A DNA stretch of 16,335 nucleotides from Chlamydiota bacterium (lineage in GTDB: Bacteria > Chlamydiota > Chlamydiia > Chlamydiales > VGMA01): the NCBI GenBank assembly GCA_016866575.1, contig VGMA01000019.1, forward strand, positions 1 to 16,335, in the 5' to 3' direction. This document shows positions 1 to 8,551 of this stretch, piece by piece (the first letter of the stretch is position 1; the number at the start of each line of letters is the position of its first letter). The notes under the pieces were generated by a model, which worked only from the letters and a program-made list of their open reading frames with translations, was not told where the DNA came from and ran no database searches. The position numbers and the translations under genes were made by a program.

Positions 1-2296
1 CGACGTTCACACAAGTCACTATGGACGCGTTTGTCCGATTGAAACACCTGAAGGTCCAAACATTGGTTTGATCACATCTTTGTCATCTTTTGCAAAGATC
101 AACGAGTTTGGATTCATCGAAACTCCATATCGTATTGTGCGTGATGGAGTAGTTACAGATGAAATTGAGTACATGACAGCAGATCAAGAAGAGAACTGCG
201 TTATAGCTCAGGCGTCTGCACAGCTCGATGACTTTAAAATGTTCCAAGACGATGTCGTTTGGGCACGTCAAAATGGGGAATCATTAAAAATTGAAGCCTC
301 AAAAGTGACCCATATGGACGTTTCACCGAAACAGCTAGTATCGATCGTAACGGGTATGATTCCTTTCCTTGAGCATGACGATGCTAACCGTGCCCTCATG
401 GGTTCTAACATGCAGCGTCAAGCAGTACCTCTTCTACGCACAGATTCTCCTTATGTAGGAACAGGTATTGAGCTAAGAGCTGCAAGAGACTCAGGAGCTG
501 TAGTTGTTGCTGAAGAAGATGGAACAATTGAGTACGTAGATGGTTTAGAGATCGTTGTATCTTTAAAATCCAACCCGCTACACAAGAAGACTTATGTTTT
601 AGACAAGTTCATGAGATCAAATGCAGGTACTTGCCTTAACCAAAAACCGATTGTGCAAGTAGGCGACGAGATTAAAGCAGGTGACATCATTGCTGATGGT
701 CCAGCTACAGATCGTGGAGAAGTAGCTCTTGGAAAGAACGTTTTAGTAGCGTTCATGCCATGGTGCGGATACAACTACGAGGATGCGATTATCATCTCTG
801 AAAAACTCATCCGTGAAGATGCGTACACATCTATTTATCTCGAAGAGTTTGAACTCACAGCTAGAGATACAAAACTTGGTAAAGAAGAGATCACGCGAGA
901 TATACCAAACGTTTCTGAGGAAGCTTTAATGAACCTTGGAGAAGATGGTATCATCCGCATCGGAGCAGAAGTTAAGCCAGGTGATATCCTAGTTGGTAAG
1001 ATCACTCCTAAATCAGAAACAGAACTTTCACCTGAAGAGCGTCTATTAAGAGCAATATTCGGAGAGAAAGCTGCTGATGTTAAGGATGCGTCTTTGACTG
1101 TTCCTCCGGGGACAGAAGGGGTTGTGATGGATGTGAAGGTATTCAGCCGTCGCGATCGCTTATCTAAGACAGATGATGAATTAGTAGAAGAAAGAGGAAG
1201 AACACAAGATCTTCAAAAAGAGTACAAAGATCGTGAGATCGAATTGACTCTTGAAATGCACGAAAAACTCGGTGCACTTTTACTTGATCAAGCGGCTCCA
1301 GATCACATTATGCACAGAAAAACTGGCGATGTGATCATCAGAGCAGGTCAAGAGATTTCGCAAGAGCTTTTAGAAGCTATGGAAGGTGTAAACCTCGATG
1401 ATCTTATCATTCCAAAGAATGAAACATATGACGCGATGAAGAAGATCTTGATGGATCATCAGATTGCAATTGAAAGCTTGCAAACCGAATACAAGAGCGA
1501 AATCGACTTCATGAAGAAGGGAGATATCGAACTTGAAGCAAACGTAATCCGTCAGGTAAAAGTATATATTGCTACTAAGCGTAAGCTGCAAGTAGGGGAT
1601 AAGATGGCTGGACGACACGGTAACAAAGGTGTGGTTTCCAAGCTCGTTCCTGAATGTGATATGCCTTACATGAAAGATGGCAGCACGGTCGAGATCATTC
1701 TCAATCCGCTCGGGGTGCCTTCTCGTATGAACCTTGGGCAGATGTTAGAAACGCATCTAGGCTTTGTAGCGAAAAAATCAGGTATTTATGTAAAGACCCC
1801 TGTATTCCAAGGGTTCCCAGAGCAAAGAATTTGGGAAATGATGAAAGAACACGGATTCCACGAAGATGGTAAGATGTTCCTTTATGACGGAAGAACAGGT
1901 GAGCGTTTCGACAACCGCGTCGTGGTAGGGTACATCTATATGATGAAACTTTCTCACTTGGTAGCGGATAAAATCCACGCTCGTGCGATCGGACCTTACT
2001 CTCTTGTCACCCAGCAGCCGCTTGGTGGTAAGGCGCAGATGGGAGGTCAGCGTTTCGGGGAGATGGAAGTGTGGGCGCTTGAGGCTTATGGAGCTGCCAA
2101 CCTCTTGCAAGAAATGCTCACAGTGAAGTCAGACGATGTGGCAGGGCGAACAAGAATTTATGAATCGATTGTCAAAGGGGATAATTCCTTGAAAGCAGGA
2201 ACACCTGAGTCATTTAACGTTCTCGTTAAAGAGATGCAAGGTCTTTGCTTAGATGTACGTCCCTTGGCTTTTGCAAGTAACACGGTGGGTGAGTAA
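1..2296 (+). CDS. rpoB: DNA-directed RNA polymerase subunit beta, C-terminal part (5' end outside window)
   Basis: Beta subunit of the bacterial RNA polymerase core; together with beta' it forms the active-site cleft. The frame is open from base 2, so the gene starts upstream of the window and the TTG at 68 is internal. 764 residues are visible. The first visible residue (DVHTSHYGRVCPIETPEGPN) matches E. coli position 549 by my count, so about 490 residues are missing for a chlamydial protein of about 1250. The rifampicin cluster I region lies just outside; cluster II (PEGPNIGLI) is present with the wild-type Pro and Ile. Later landmarks are the active-site stretch GDKMAGRHGNKGV at about 1595-1633 and the C-terminal GGKAQMGGQRFGEMEVWALE that contacts beta'. 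A charged insertion of about 140 residues (about 1140-1560) precedes QVKVYIATKR. The stop TAA abuts the rpoC ATG, so the two are surely co-transcribed. Confidence 0.98.
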   Translation, partial: DVHTSHYGRVCPIETPEGPNIGLITSLSSFAKINEFGFIETPYRIVRDGVVTDEIEYMTADQEENCVIAQASAQLDDFKMFQDDVVWARQNGESLKIEASKVTHMDVSPKQLVSIVTGMIPFLEHDDANRALMGSNMQRQAVPLLRTDSPYVGTGIELRAARDSGAVVVAEEDGTIEYVDGLEIVVSLKSNPLHKKTYVLDKFMRSNAGTCLNQKPIVQVGDEIKAGDIIADGPATDRGEVALGKNVLVAFMPWCGYNYEDAIIISEKLIREDAYTSIYLEEFELTARDTKLGKEEITRDIPNVSEEALMNLGEDGIIRIGAEVKPGDILVGKITPKSETELSPEERLLRAIFGEKAADVKDASLTVPPGTEGVVMDVKVFSRRDRLSKTDDELVEERGRTQDLQKEYKDREIELTLEMHEKLGALLLDQAAPDHIMHRKTGDVIIRAGQEISQELLEAMEGVNLDDLIIPKNETYDAMKKILMDHQIAIESLQTEYKSEIDFMKKGDIELEANVIRQVKVYIATKRKLQVGDKMAGRHGNKGVVSKLVPECDMPYMKDGSTVEIILNPLGVPSRMNLGQMLETHLGFVAKKSGIYVKTPVFQGFPEQRIWEMMKEHGFHEDGKMFLYDGRTGERFDNRVVVGYIYMMKLSHLVADKIHARAIGPYSLVTQQPLGGKAQMGGQRFGEMEVWALEAYGAANLLQEMLTVKSDDVAGRTRIYESIVKGDNSLKAGTPESFNVLVKEMQGLCLDVRPLAFASNTVGE

Positions 2297-5200
2297 ATGG
2301 CAGATTTAGAAGATGATTTTCAAGGTCAATATTTTGACAGCATATCCATCCAGATTGCTACAGATGAAGTGATTCGGAACAACTGGTCTCGCGGCGAAAT
2401 TAAAAAGCCGGAGACCATTAACTACCGCACATTCAAACCAGAAAAAGGTGGTCTTTTCTGCGAAAAGATCTTCGGTCCTCAAAGAGACTGGGAGTGTGCT
2501 TGCGGTAAGTACAAAAAGATTAAGCACAAAGGAATTGTTTGCGATCGCTGCGGCGTCGAAGTAACTCTTTCTAAGGTGCGAAGAGAAAGAATGGCTCACA
2601 TCGAACTTGCTGTTCCTGTTGTGCACATTTGGTTTTTAAAAGCTCAGCCATCAAGAATGGGAAGCCTTTTAGGCATGCCATCTAGTGATCTAGAGCGCAT
2701 TGTGTATTATGAAGAATACGTCGTGACTGATCCGGGAAGAACAACTCTCGAAAAAAAGCAACTCCTTAACGATAGTGAGTATCGCGAAGCACAGGAGAAG
2801 TGGGGTCACGACTCTTTTAAAGCAATGATGGGAGCAGATGCAATACGTGTATTGCTAGAGAGCGAAGATCTTAAGTCAACAGTTGTTGATCTTAAAGAAA
2901 AGCTCCGCAAAACGAAGTCTGTTCAAGGACGTATGAAAATTGCGAAAAGACTCAAGATTGTAGAAGGGTTTGTAAACTCTCCTAACAATCCTGAAGCTAT
3001 GGTAATGTCATGCATTCCTGTAATCCCTCCAGATCTTAGACCTCTTGTTCCGCTTGATGGTGGACGTTTTGCGACGTCTGATCTTAACGATTTATATCGC
3101 AGAGTCATCAACAGAAACAATCGTCTCAAAGCGATTTTGAAACTCAAAACGCCAGAAGTGATTGTGCGTAATGAAAAGAGAATGCTTCAAGAAGCAGTAG
3201 ATGCTCTTTTTGATAACGGTCGTCATGGACACCCTGTAATGGGCGCTGGAAACAGACCGCTCAAATCTCTATCAGAGATGCTTAAAGGAAAAACAGGACG
3301 TTTCCGTCAAAACCTTCTTGGAAAGCGTGTTGACTATTCAGGCCGTTCGGTAATTGTTGTTGGACCTGAACTTAAATTCAATCAGTGCGGTCTTCCAAAG
3401 CAGATGGCATTAGAGCTATTTGAGCCATTTATTGTAAAAAGGCTTAAAGATCTCGGATACGTTTACACGATCCGTTCTGCAAAGAAAATGATCCAAAGAG
3501 AAGATCCTGTAGTATGGGATGTACTCGAAGAGATCATTAAAGGACATCCAGTTCTTCTAAACCGTGCTCCTACACTTCACCGTTTGGGCGTTCAGGCTTT
3601 TGAACCGGTATTGATCGAAGGTAAGGCCCTTAGAATTCACCCTCTTGTTTGTACAGCGTTCAACGCGGACTTTGACGGTGACCAAATGGCTGTTCACGTT
3701 CCACTTTCAGTAGAAGCCCAAGTTGAAGCAAAAGTACTTATGATGGCACCGGATAATATCTTCCTTCCATCATCAGGAAAGCCGGTAACCGTTCCTTCAC
3801 AGGACATGATTTTAGGTCTTTACTACCTCATGCACGATCCTTTGTATTCGCCGGAAGATCACGGTAAGAAGCTCAAAGTTTTCGCTAGCGAGCAAGAAGT
3901 ATTGACTGCTATGGCTGCTGCAGGAAGCTTTAACTGGTATCATGACAAAAAAGAAGGGGATCGTATTGACGATCTTGGAAGAGGTATCCATATTCACGAG
4001 AAAATTAAAGTGAAAGTGGACACTGGCTTTATTGAGACAACACCAGGAAGAGTTCTTTTCAATACGATTGTTCCTAAAAAACTCGGATTCCAGAACTATT
4101 CGCTCCGTAAGAAAAACCTAGAGCAACTTGTAAATAAGATTTACAAGACAACAGGTTTAGAAGAAACAGTGAAATTCTTGGATAACCTGAAAAATATCGG
4201 ATTTGCTCAAGCTACGAAGTCCTCGCTCTCCATGGGAGTTGCAGACGTACACGTACCTAAGAACAAAGCGGATATCATTGAAGAAGCTAATAAAAAAGCG
4301 GCGGTTGTTCTCGAACAATACGAAGATGGTATCATCACTGAGGGTGAAAGAAAGTCCAAGATTATCAGTATCTGGACAGAAGTAACAGAAAAGCTTTCAG
4401 AAGAGCTATATGAGAGAATCAAAAAACCAAGAGGAACTGAGCTCAATCCGATTTTTGCGATGATTGATTCAGGTGCTCGTGGTAACAGATCTCAGTGTCG
4501 TCAGCTTGGAGCGTTAAGAGGTTTGATGGCTAAGCCATCCGGTGAGATTATTGAATCTCCTATTACCTCGAACTTCCGTGAAGGATTGTCAGTACTAGAG
4601 TACTTCATTTCTTCTCACGGTGCTCGTAAAGGTCTTGCCGATACAGCCCTTAAAACTGCTGACTCAGGTTATTTGACACGACGTCTTGTTGACGTTTCAC
4701 AGGATGTAATTGTTAATGAAGAAGACTGCGGAACACTTAACGGTATTGAAGTATCTGCGATTATGCAAGGACAAGAAGAGCTTCTTTCTCTGCAATCTCG
4801 TATTTACGGAAGAACAGTTCTTCAAGACATCTACATGCCAGGAGACAGCACAGCGCTTTTAGCTAAATCTGGCGATATTTTAACCCAGCTTCAAGCAGAA
4901 GCTATTGATGATGCGGGTATTGATTCAGTAAAGATTCGCTCTACACTTACTTGTGAATCTAAGCGCGGAATTTGTACCAAGTGTTATGGTATCAATCTTG
5001 CCAACGGACGTAAAGTCGCACTTGGTGAAGCTGTAGGTATTGTAGCTGCTCAGTCAATCGGGGAACCAGGAACGCAGCTCACGATGAGAACGTTCCACAT
5101 GGGGGGTATCGCTACCGGCTCCATGAGTTCAGAAATTGTTGCTTCAGCGGAAGGTATTTTAATTTACGAAGCTGTACGCACAGTCAAGAACGAAGAAGGG

Positions 5201-6496
5201 CATTGGCTTGTTCTCAACAAGAATGGCTTTATGCACATCGTTCGAGATGAAGGAAGAACAATTGAAGAATACAAAAAACTCATTAGTTCTAAATCGATTG
5301 AACCGCTTGAGACTTTCTCTGTAGAGCTTGGAACGATCATTTTGACTAATGACGGAGAGAAGATCAAAGCAGGTGAAAGGATTGCTATCTGTGAACAGCA
5401 CAACTATCCAATCATCAGTGAAAAGAGTGGATATGTTCGTTTTGAAGACCTCGTTGAAGGTATCTCAACGCAAAAAACTGTCAATAAACAGACAGGTCAG
5501 TTTGAGATTATCGTTAAACAGCAGCGTGGAGAGCTTCACCCGCAGATCAGTATTTATGCAGATGAAGAGTGCCAAGAGCTACTAGGAAATTATGCTATTC
5601 CTTCAGGAGCATACCTTTCTGTTGAAGAAGGACAGTTTGTCAATGCGGGCGCTAAACTTGCTCGTTTGCCAAAAGCGTCTGTAAAAACAAAAGATATTAC
5701 CGGGGGATTACCTCGAGTCGCTGAGCTCTTTGAAGCTAGAAAGCCTAAAGATGCAGCTGAAATCGCTAAAATCGATGGTATCATCGAGTTTAGAGGTGTG
5801 CAGAAAAACAAGCGTATCATAGTAGTTCGCGATGAAGCAACTGGTATGGAAGAAGAGCATTTAATTCCTCTTTCTAAACACTTGACTGCTCAGGCAGGCG
5901 ATCACGTAGAGAAAGGACAGCCTCTAACAGAAGGTCTTGTAAAGCCTCACGAAATTCTCGAAATTTGCGGAGTACGCGAATTGCAGAAGTATCTCGTGAA
6001 CCAGGTACAAGAAGTTTACCGTCTCCAAGGGGTAGATATTAATGACAAGCACATTGAAATCATCGTTAGACAGATGCTTCAAAAAGTGCGTATTACCGAT
6101 CCGGGAGATACAATCTTCTTGTACGGTGAAGATGTAGATAAAAAAGCGTTCCATGCGCAAAACCGCCAAGTAATCGAAGAAGGTGGAAAACCAGCTCAAG
6201 CTGCTCCAGTTCTTCTTGGTATTACAAAAGCATCTCTTGGAACAGAATCGTACTTCTCAGCGGCATCATTCCAGGACACAACTAGAGTCCTTACAGATGC
6301 AGCATGCGAAGGTAAAGTTGACTACTTGCTTGACTTCAAGTCAAACATCATTACAGGTCAGCAGATTCCATCCGGTACAGCGCATAACCGCTATTATAAC
6401 AGACTGCATAAGTATGTGGACCAAGATGAAGCTGAAGAACTCAACTTCTCTTTTGATGACGATGTTCATCCGGTTCTCGAACCTATGCAAATCTAG
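2297..6496 (+). CDS. rpoC: DNA-directed RNA polymerase subunit beta'
   Basis: Catalytic beta' subunit of RNA polymerase, complete at 1399 residues (E. coli 1407). Visible landmarks in order: the N-terminal zinc site with C67, C69, C82 and C85 in the CACGKYKK...CDRCG region; the catalytic magnesium loop NADFDGDQMAVH with D458, D460 and D462; the second zinc site with C811, C886, C893 and C896 (the last three in CESKRGICTKC); and the trigger-loop start QLTMRTFHMGG at about 927-937. About 190 residues separate that point from LPRVAELFEARKPKD near 1136, in the place of the SI3 insertion known from many Gram-negative enzymes. The ATG follows the rpoB stop with no intervening base. Translation probably relies on coupling and on the weak purine-rich GGTGGGTGAG stretch inside the end of rpoB. 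A strong terminator follows within 11 bases. Confidence 0.99.
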   Translation: MADLEDDFQGQYFDSISIQIATDEVIRNNWSRGEIKKPETINYRTFKPEKGGLFCEKIFGPQRDWECACGKYKKIKHKGIVCDRCGVEVTLSKVRRERMAHIELAVPVVHIWFLKAQPSRMGSLLGMPSSDLERIVYYEEYVVTDPGRTTLEKKQLLNDSEYREAQEKWGHDSFKAMMGADAIRVLLESEDLKSTVVDLKEKLRKTKSVQGRMKIAKRLKIVEGFVNSPNNPEAMVMSCIPVIPPDLRPLVPLDGGRFATSDLNDLYRRVINRNNRLKAILKLKTPEVIVRNEKRMLQEAVDALFDNGRHGHPVMGAGNRPLKSLSEMLKGKTGRFRQNLLGKRVDYSGRSVIVVGPELKFNQCGLPKQMALELFEPFIVKRLKDLGYVYTIRSAKKMIQREDPVVWDVLEEIIKGHPVLLNRAPTLHRLGVQAFEPVLIEGKALRIHPLVCTAFNADFDGDQMAVHVPLSVEAQVEAKVLMMAPDNIFLPSSGKPVTVPSQDMILGLYYLMHDPLYSPEDHGKKLKVFASEQEVLTAMAAAGSFNWYHDKKEGDRIDDLGRGIHIHEKIKVKVDTGFIETTPGRVLFNTIVPKKLGFQNYSLRKKNLEQLVNKIYKTTGLEETVKFLDNLKNIGFAQATKSSLSMGVADVHVPKNKADIIEEANKKAAVVLEQYEDGIITEGERKSKIISIWTEVTEKLSEELYERIKKPRGTELNPIFAMIDSGARGNRSQCRQLGALRGLMAKPSGEIIESPITSNFREGLSVLEYFISSHGARKGLADTALKTADSGYLTRRLVDVSQDVIVNEEDCGTLNGIEVSAIMQGQEELLSLQSRIYGRTVLQDIYMPGDSTALLAKSGDILTQLQAEAIDDAGIDSVKIRSTLTCESKRGICTKCYGINLANGRKVALGEAVGIVAAQSIGEPGTQLTMRTFHMGGIATGSMSSEIVASAEGILIYEAVRTVKNEEGHWLVLNKNGFMHIVRDEGRTIEEYKKLISSKSIEPLETFSVELGTIILTNDGEKIKAGERIAICEQHNYPIISEKSGYVRFEDLVEGISTQKTVNKQTGQFEIIVKQQRGELHPQISIYADEECQELLGNYAIPSGAYLSVEEGQFVNAGAKLARLPKASVKTKDITGGLPRVAELFEARKPKDAAEIAKIDGIIEFRGVQKNKRIIVVRDEATGMEEEHLIPLSKHLTAQAGDHVEKGQPLTEGLVKPHEILEICGVRELQKYLVNQVQEVYRLQGVDINDKHIEIIVRQMLQKVRITDPGDTIFLYGEDVDKKAFHAQNRQVIEEGGKPAQAAPVLLGITKASLGTESYFSAASFQDTTRVLTDAACEGKVDYLLDFKSNIITGQQIPSGTAHNRYYNRLHKYVDQDEAEELNFSFDDDVHPVLEPMQI

Positions 6497-6506
6497 GTTT
6501 CTCAAG

Positions 6507-6534
6507 AAGGGGTTACATTTAGTAACCCCTTTTT
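6507..6534 (+). terminator. Intrinsic terminator of rpoBC
   Basis: A perfect stem GGGGTTAC (6509-6516) / GTAACCCC (6522-6529), extendable by two A-T pairs, closes a five-base loop ATTTA and runs into five T residues (6530-6534). It starts about ten bases after the rpoC stop. It should end the rpoB-rpoC transcript and isolate the gene that follows. Confidence 0.95.
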
Positions 6535-6632
6535 ATTGCTTTTAAAGCCCCTTCGTTTACTTCGAAATTCCCCAGCACTAGCCTGCGATTGATAATTTTT
6601 TAACAACTGATGATTAGTTGCTTAAGAAATTA

Positions 6633-6654
6633 TATTGTTTATGGCTATACAATA
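6633..6654. promoter_or_regulatory. Imperfect palindrome in the upstream region of the cysteine-rich gene
   Basis: TATTGT (6633-6638) and ACAATA (6649-6654) are exact inverted halves separated by ten bases, with two further inner pairs (6640-6641 with 6646-6647). The right half overlaps TATACAAT (6646-6653), a possible -10 box, about 25 bases before the ATG. No convincing -35 at the usual spacing was found; TTGCTT at 6618-6623 is too far away. It could be an operator over the promoter or an AT-rich coincidence. A smaller inverted repeat, CAACT/AGTTG, lies at 6604-6608 / 6616-6620. Confidence 0.3.
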
Positions 6655-6666
6655 ATTGAAAAACCC

Positions 6667-6674
6667 AGGGGGAG
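6667..6674 (+). promoter_or_regulatory. Shine-Dalgarno sequence that sets the start of the cysteine-rich gene
   Basis: The purine run AGGGGGAG ends two bases before the ATG at 6677; its AGGGGG core is about four bases away. It favours the ATG at 6677 over the in-frame TTG at 6656, which has no ribosome binding site. Confidence 0.7.
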
Positions 6675-6676
6675 TT

Positions 6677-6994
6677 ATGAGAAAAGCTGAGGAATGCCGT
6701 TTTTGCCAAGAAGAAGAATGTCTAGTAAGTGATTGCTACAATAGCCAAATGGATGTGGAGATGCTTAAATTGAATAACTTCAAAAGTTGTACAAGCCAAG
6801 GCTACACTTGGAGGCAATCATGCCAATATAAGAGCAGTCAAGTTTCTTGCGGTAAATGCGTAAGTCCTAAATGCACAAATGGCTCTACGCACAGTTATTG
6901 CTTATATAACGGTGAGTTAACGGTGTATTCAAGTGCCGAAGATTGTTTAAAACAGCCAGATCATGAGTGGCTAACAGAGTGTAAGCTAAGATAA
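6677..6994 (+). CDS. Small protein with two tandem six-cysteine modules, function unknown
   Basis: I do not recognise this 105-residue protein. It has 12 cysteines: C7, C10, C15, C20, C38, C49, then C58, C61, C66, C75, C90, C102. Both halves read C-x2-C-x4-C-x(4 or 8)-C-x(17 or 14)-C-x(10 or 11)-C. They share a Trp four residues before the last Cys (W45, W98) and a matching stretch after the fourth Cys (YNSQMDV at 21-27, YNGELTV at 77-83). This suggests internal duplication of a disulfide or metal-binding fold; which of the two cannot be told. I see no signal peptide or membrane segment, so export, if any, would need another route. The spacing does not fit a classical 4Fe-4S ferredoxin. The gene is its own unit, between the rpoC terminator and its own terminator, with a strong Shine-Dalgarno. 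That makes it likely real despite its size. Confidence 0.8.
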   Translation: MRKAEECRFCQEEECLVSDCYNSQMDVEMLKLNNFKSCTSQGYTWRQSCQYKSSQVSCGKCVSPKCTNGSTHSYCLYNGELTVYSSAEDCLKQPDHEWLTECKLR

Positions 6995-7045
6995 AAAATT
7001 ATTGGCTTGTATTGGTCAATAGATAGCTTAAAGCACTTATTGATT

Positions 7046-7078
7046 AGGCCTGATACTAAATTATATCAGGCCTTTTTT
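7046..7078 (+). terminator. Intrinsic terminator of the cysteine-rich gene
   Basis: The ten-base perfect stem AGGCCTGATA (7046-7055) / TATCAGGCCT (7064-7073) has an eight-base loop and a six-T tract (7073-7078) on the plus strand. The minus-strand side lacks a T tract, so it best serves the plus-strand gene ending at 6994. It lies between two convergent genes, so the hairpin may also slow transcription leaving tal. Confidence 0.9.
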
Positions 7079-7085
7079 GAGAAAT

Positions 7086-8069
7086 TTACATTGCTAAGCG
7101 TTTGCCACTAAGAAAGTTTTCTTTGATCGAATCCATTAGCCTACATTTATCTTTGTAAAAGACTCTGATTCCGTCGCTGAGTTTTTCTGTAGCCATCTGA
7201 TCTTCATTCAACATCCAGCGGAATGAGGCTTCATCAACTGGAAGCTTGTGATCAATGATGAGTTTTTTTGCAGAAGCTGGGTCAAGTTTTCTTACTACAT
7301 CGCCATCTACTTCCTCAAGTTCTTTGAGTAGAGCTGGGGCTATGGTAAGTAAATCAATACCCGCTAGTTCTAGAATTTCGCCACTGTTTCTGAAGCTTGC
7401 GCCCATGATTTGGGTTTTATAGTCGAAGTACTTGTAATATTGGTAGATTTTTTTGACTGAAAGAACGCCAGGATCATCATGAGGTTCGAATTTCTTGTTC
7501 TCGTTTTTCATGTGCCAATCAAGTATTCGTCCTACGAAAGGGGAAATCAAGGTAACTTTAGCCTCAGCTGCAGCGGCAGCCTGCGCTAAACCAAACATGA
7601 GTGTCATGTTGCAATGGATGCCTTCTTTCTCAAGTTCTTCTCCAGCGCGTATTCCTTCCCAAGTGGAAGCTAATTTGATCAAAACGCGCTCTTTTTTTAC
7701 CCCGAGGCTTGCGTATAAATCGATGATTTCTTTAGCTTTAGCGATGCTTGCTTCCTTATTGAATGAAAGATGGGCATCTACTTCTGTTGAAACTCTTCCA
7801 GGTACAATTTTTAAGATTTCTGCACCAAAATTTACGCACAATTTGGTGAAGATCTTGTCCATCATCTCATCTTCAGTATGGCTAGTTTTTTTTCCGTAAT
7901 CGACAGCATCTTTTACGAGATCTTGGTATTCAGGAAGTTCTGCTGCTTTATAGAGTAGGCTTGGATTGGTTGTAGCGTCTTGAGGTTTGTGTTTTTTGAT
8001 TTCAGCTATCTCCCCAGTATCGGCGACTACAGTTGTTAATTGTCTGAGTTTCTTGAGTTTACTTGCCAT
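7086..8069 (-). CDS. tal: Transaldolase (TalB type)
   Basis: Transfers a dihydroxyacetone unit from sedoheptulose 7-phosphate to glyceraldehyde 3-phosphate in the non-oxidative pentose phosphate pathway, in the cytoplasm. The protein has 327 residues (E. coli TalB 317). The known active-site residues fall at the same numbers as in E. coli TalB: D17, N35 (in DATTNPSLL), E96 (in STEVDAH), the Schiff-base lysine K132 (in VLIKLASTWEGI), N154 and T156 (in HCNMTLMFG) and S176 (in LISPFVG). The family assignment is therefore very secure and the enzyme looks fully active. The ATG at 8069-8067 gives this register; its Shine-Dalgarno is weak. It lies downstream of two small membrane-protein genes on the same strand (gap of 53 bases after the second) and probably shares their transcript. 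It points towards rpoC and the cysteine-rich gene. Confidence 0.98.
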   Translation of the reverse strand: MASKLKKLRQLTTVVADTGEIAEIKKHKPQDATTNPSLLYKAAELPEYQDLVKDAVDYGKKTSHTEDEMMDKIFTKLCVNFGAEILKIVPGRVSTEVDAHLSFNKEASIAKAKEIIDLYASLGVKKERVLIKLASTWEGIRAGEELEKEGIHCNMTLMFGLAQAAAAAEAKVTLISPFVGRILDWHMKNENKKFEPHDDPGVLSVKKIYQYYKYFDYKTQIMGASFRNSGEILELAGIDLLTIAPALLKELEEVDGDVVRKLDPASAKKLIIDHKLPVDEASFRWMLNEDQMATEKLSDGIRVFYKDKCRLMDSIKENFLSGKRLAM

Positions 8070-8122
8070 GAGTTTACCGTTTTCTTTTTATTAAAAGGAA
8101 AGAGCTCTTTTTTTTAAAAGCC

Positions 8123-8500
8123 CTAAGTTACATCTTTGCCTTTATTCGTATTTGCTGCCCATACTCCAACAGCACAAAAGACTAAGGTTACAACAAAAGT
8201 GACGAAAGATGAGCTATTTCCAAATCTAACCCCAACAAGAGGGCTTTGCTCATTTTCGTCGATTTCCTCAAAAGGTTCTTGCATCTGCTGATCATCGGAT
8301 TCAATGATTTCATCTTCCAGAGTTTTTTCACTCTCTTGAGGTAAAGGCTCTGGATTGCGTTGTGGCAAAAGCGAGCTTCTTGGAGCTATATCAGATAAAT
8401 CGCCGGCTTCTTCAGAAGGGCGAATAGCAGGACTGCCTGGAGCTGCTATTAAACTAGCAGTTAAGGCTATAAAGGTTATTGTGCGAAACATCATTTTCAT
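8123..8500 (-). CDS. Small exported or membrane protein with acidic, Pro/Glu-rich middle
   Basis: An unrecognised protein of 125 residues, counted from the ATG at 8500-8498. A TTG 12 codons upstream (8536) is possible, but it would bury the signal sequence and has no Shine-Dalgarno. Residues 1-20 form a typical signal peptide (MKMMFRTITFIALTASLIAA). Residues 28-85 are hydrophilic and rich in Pro, Gln and acidic residues (51-84 carry more than a dozen Glu/Asp). Residues about 99-116 (FVTFVVTLVFCAVGVWAA) look like one membrane helix, followed by the short basic tail NTNKGKDVT. The likely topology is an extracytoplasmic acidic segment anchored by a C-terminal helix. A GGGG tract lies 14 or so bases before the ATG, which is far for a ribosome binding site. 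It sits 51 bases after the gene ending at 8552 and 53 bases before tal. Confidence 0.65.
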   Translation of the reverse strand: MKMMFRTITFIALTASLIAAPGSPAIRPSEEAGDLSDIAPRSSLLPQRNPEPLPQESEKTLEDEIIESDDQQMQEPFEEIDENEQSPLVGVRFGNSSSFVTFVVTLVFCAVGVWAANTNKGKDVT

Positions 8501-8551
8501 AACGTGTATGATGCCCCGCAGAAAAATCTTTTGCAATAAAAATTATGTAGA

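Noticed and set aside
6183..6545. Plus-strand open frame of 120 codons over the end of rpoC
   Set aside because: Its frame overlaps the conserved rpoC C-terminus and reads through the terminator hairpin; the Gln/Ser/Thr-rich composition is typical of a shifted frame.
6677..6994. Ferredoxin or other 4Fe-4S protein, as is annotated near tal in Chlamydia
   Set aside because: No C-x2-C-x2-C-x3-C pattern occurs; the spacing C-x2-C-x4-C-x4/8-C and the conserved Trp do not fit.
7495..7899. Plus-strand open frame of 134 codons within tal
   Set aside because: It is antisense to the most conserved part of transaldolase and has no start signal; it is a shadow of tal codon use.
8095..8122. Possible minus-strand terminator between the 125-residue gene and tal (palindrome AAAGAGCTCTTT)
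   Set aside because: The palindrome leaves no loop, so it would form only a poor hairpin, and no good T tract follows. Read-through into tal is more likely.
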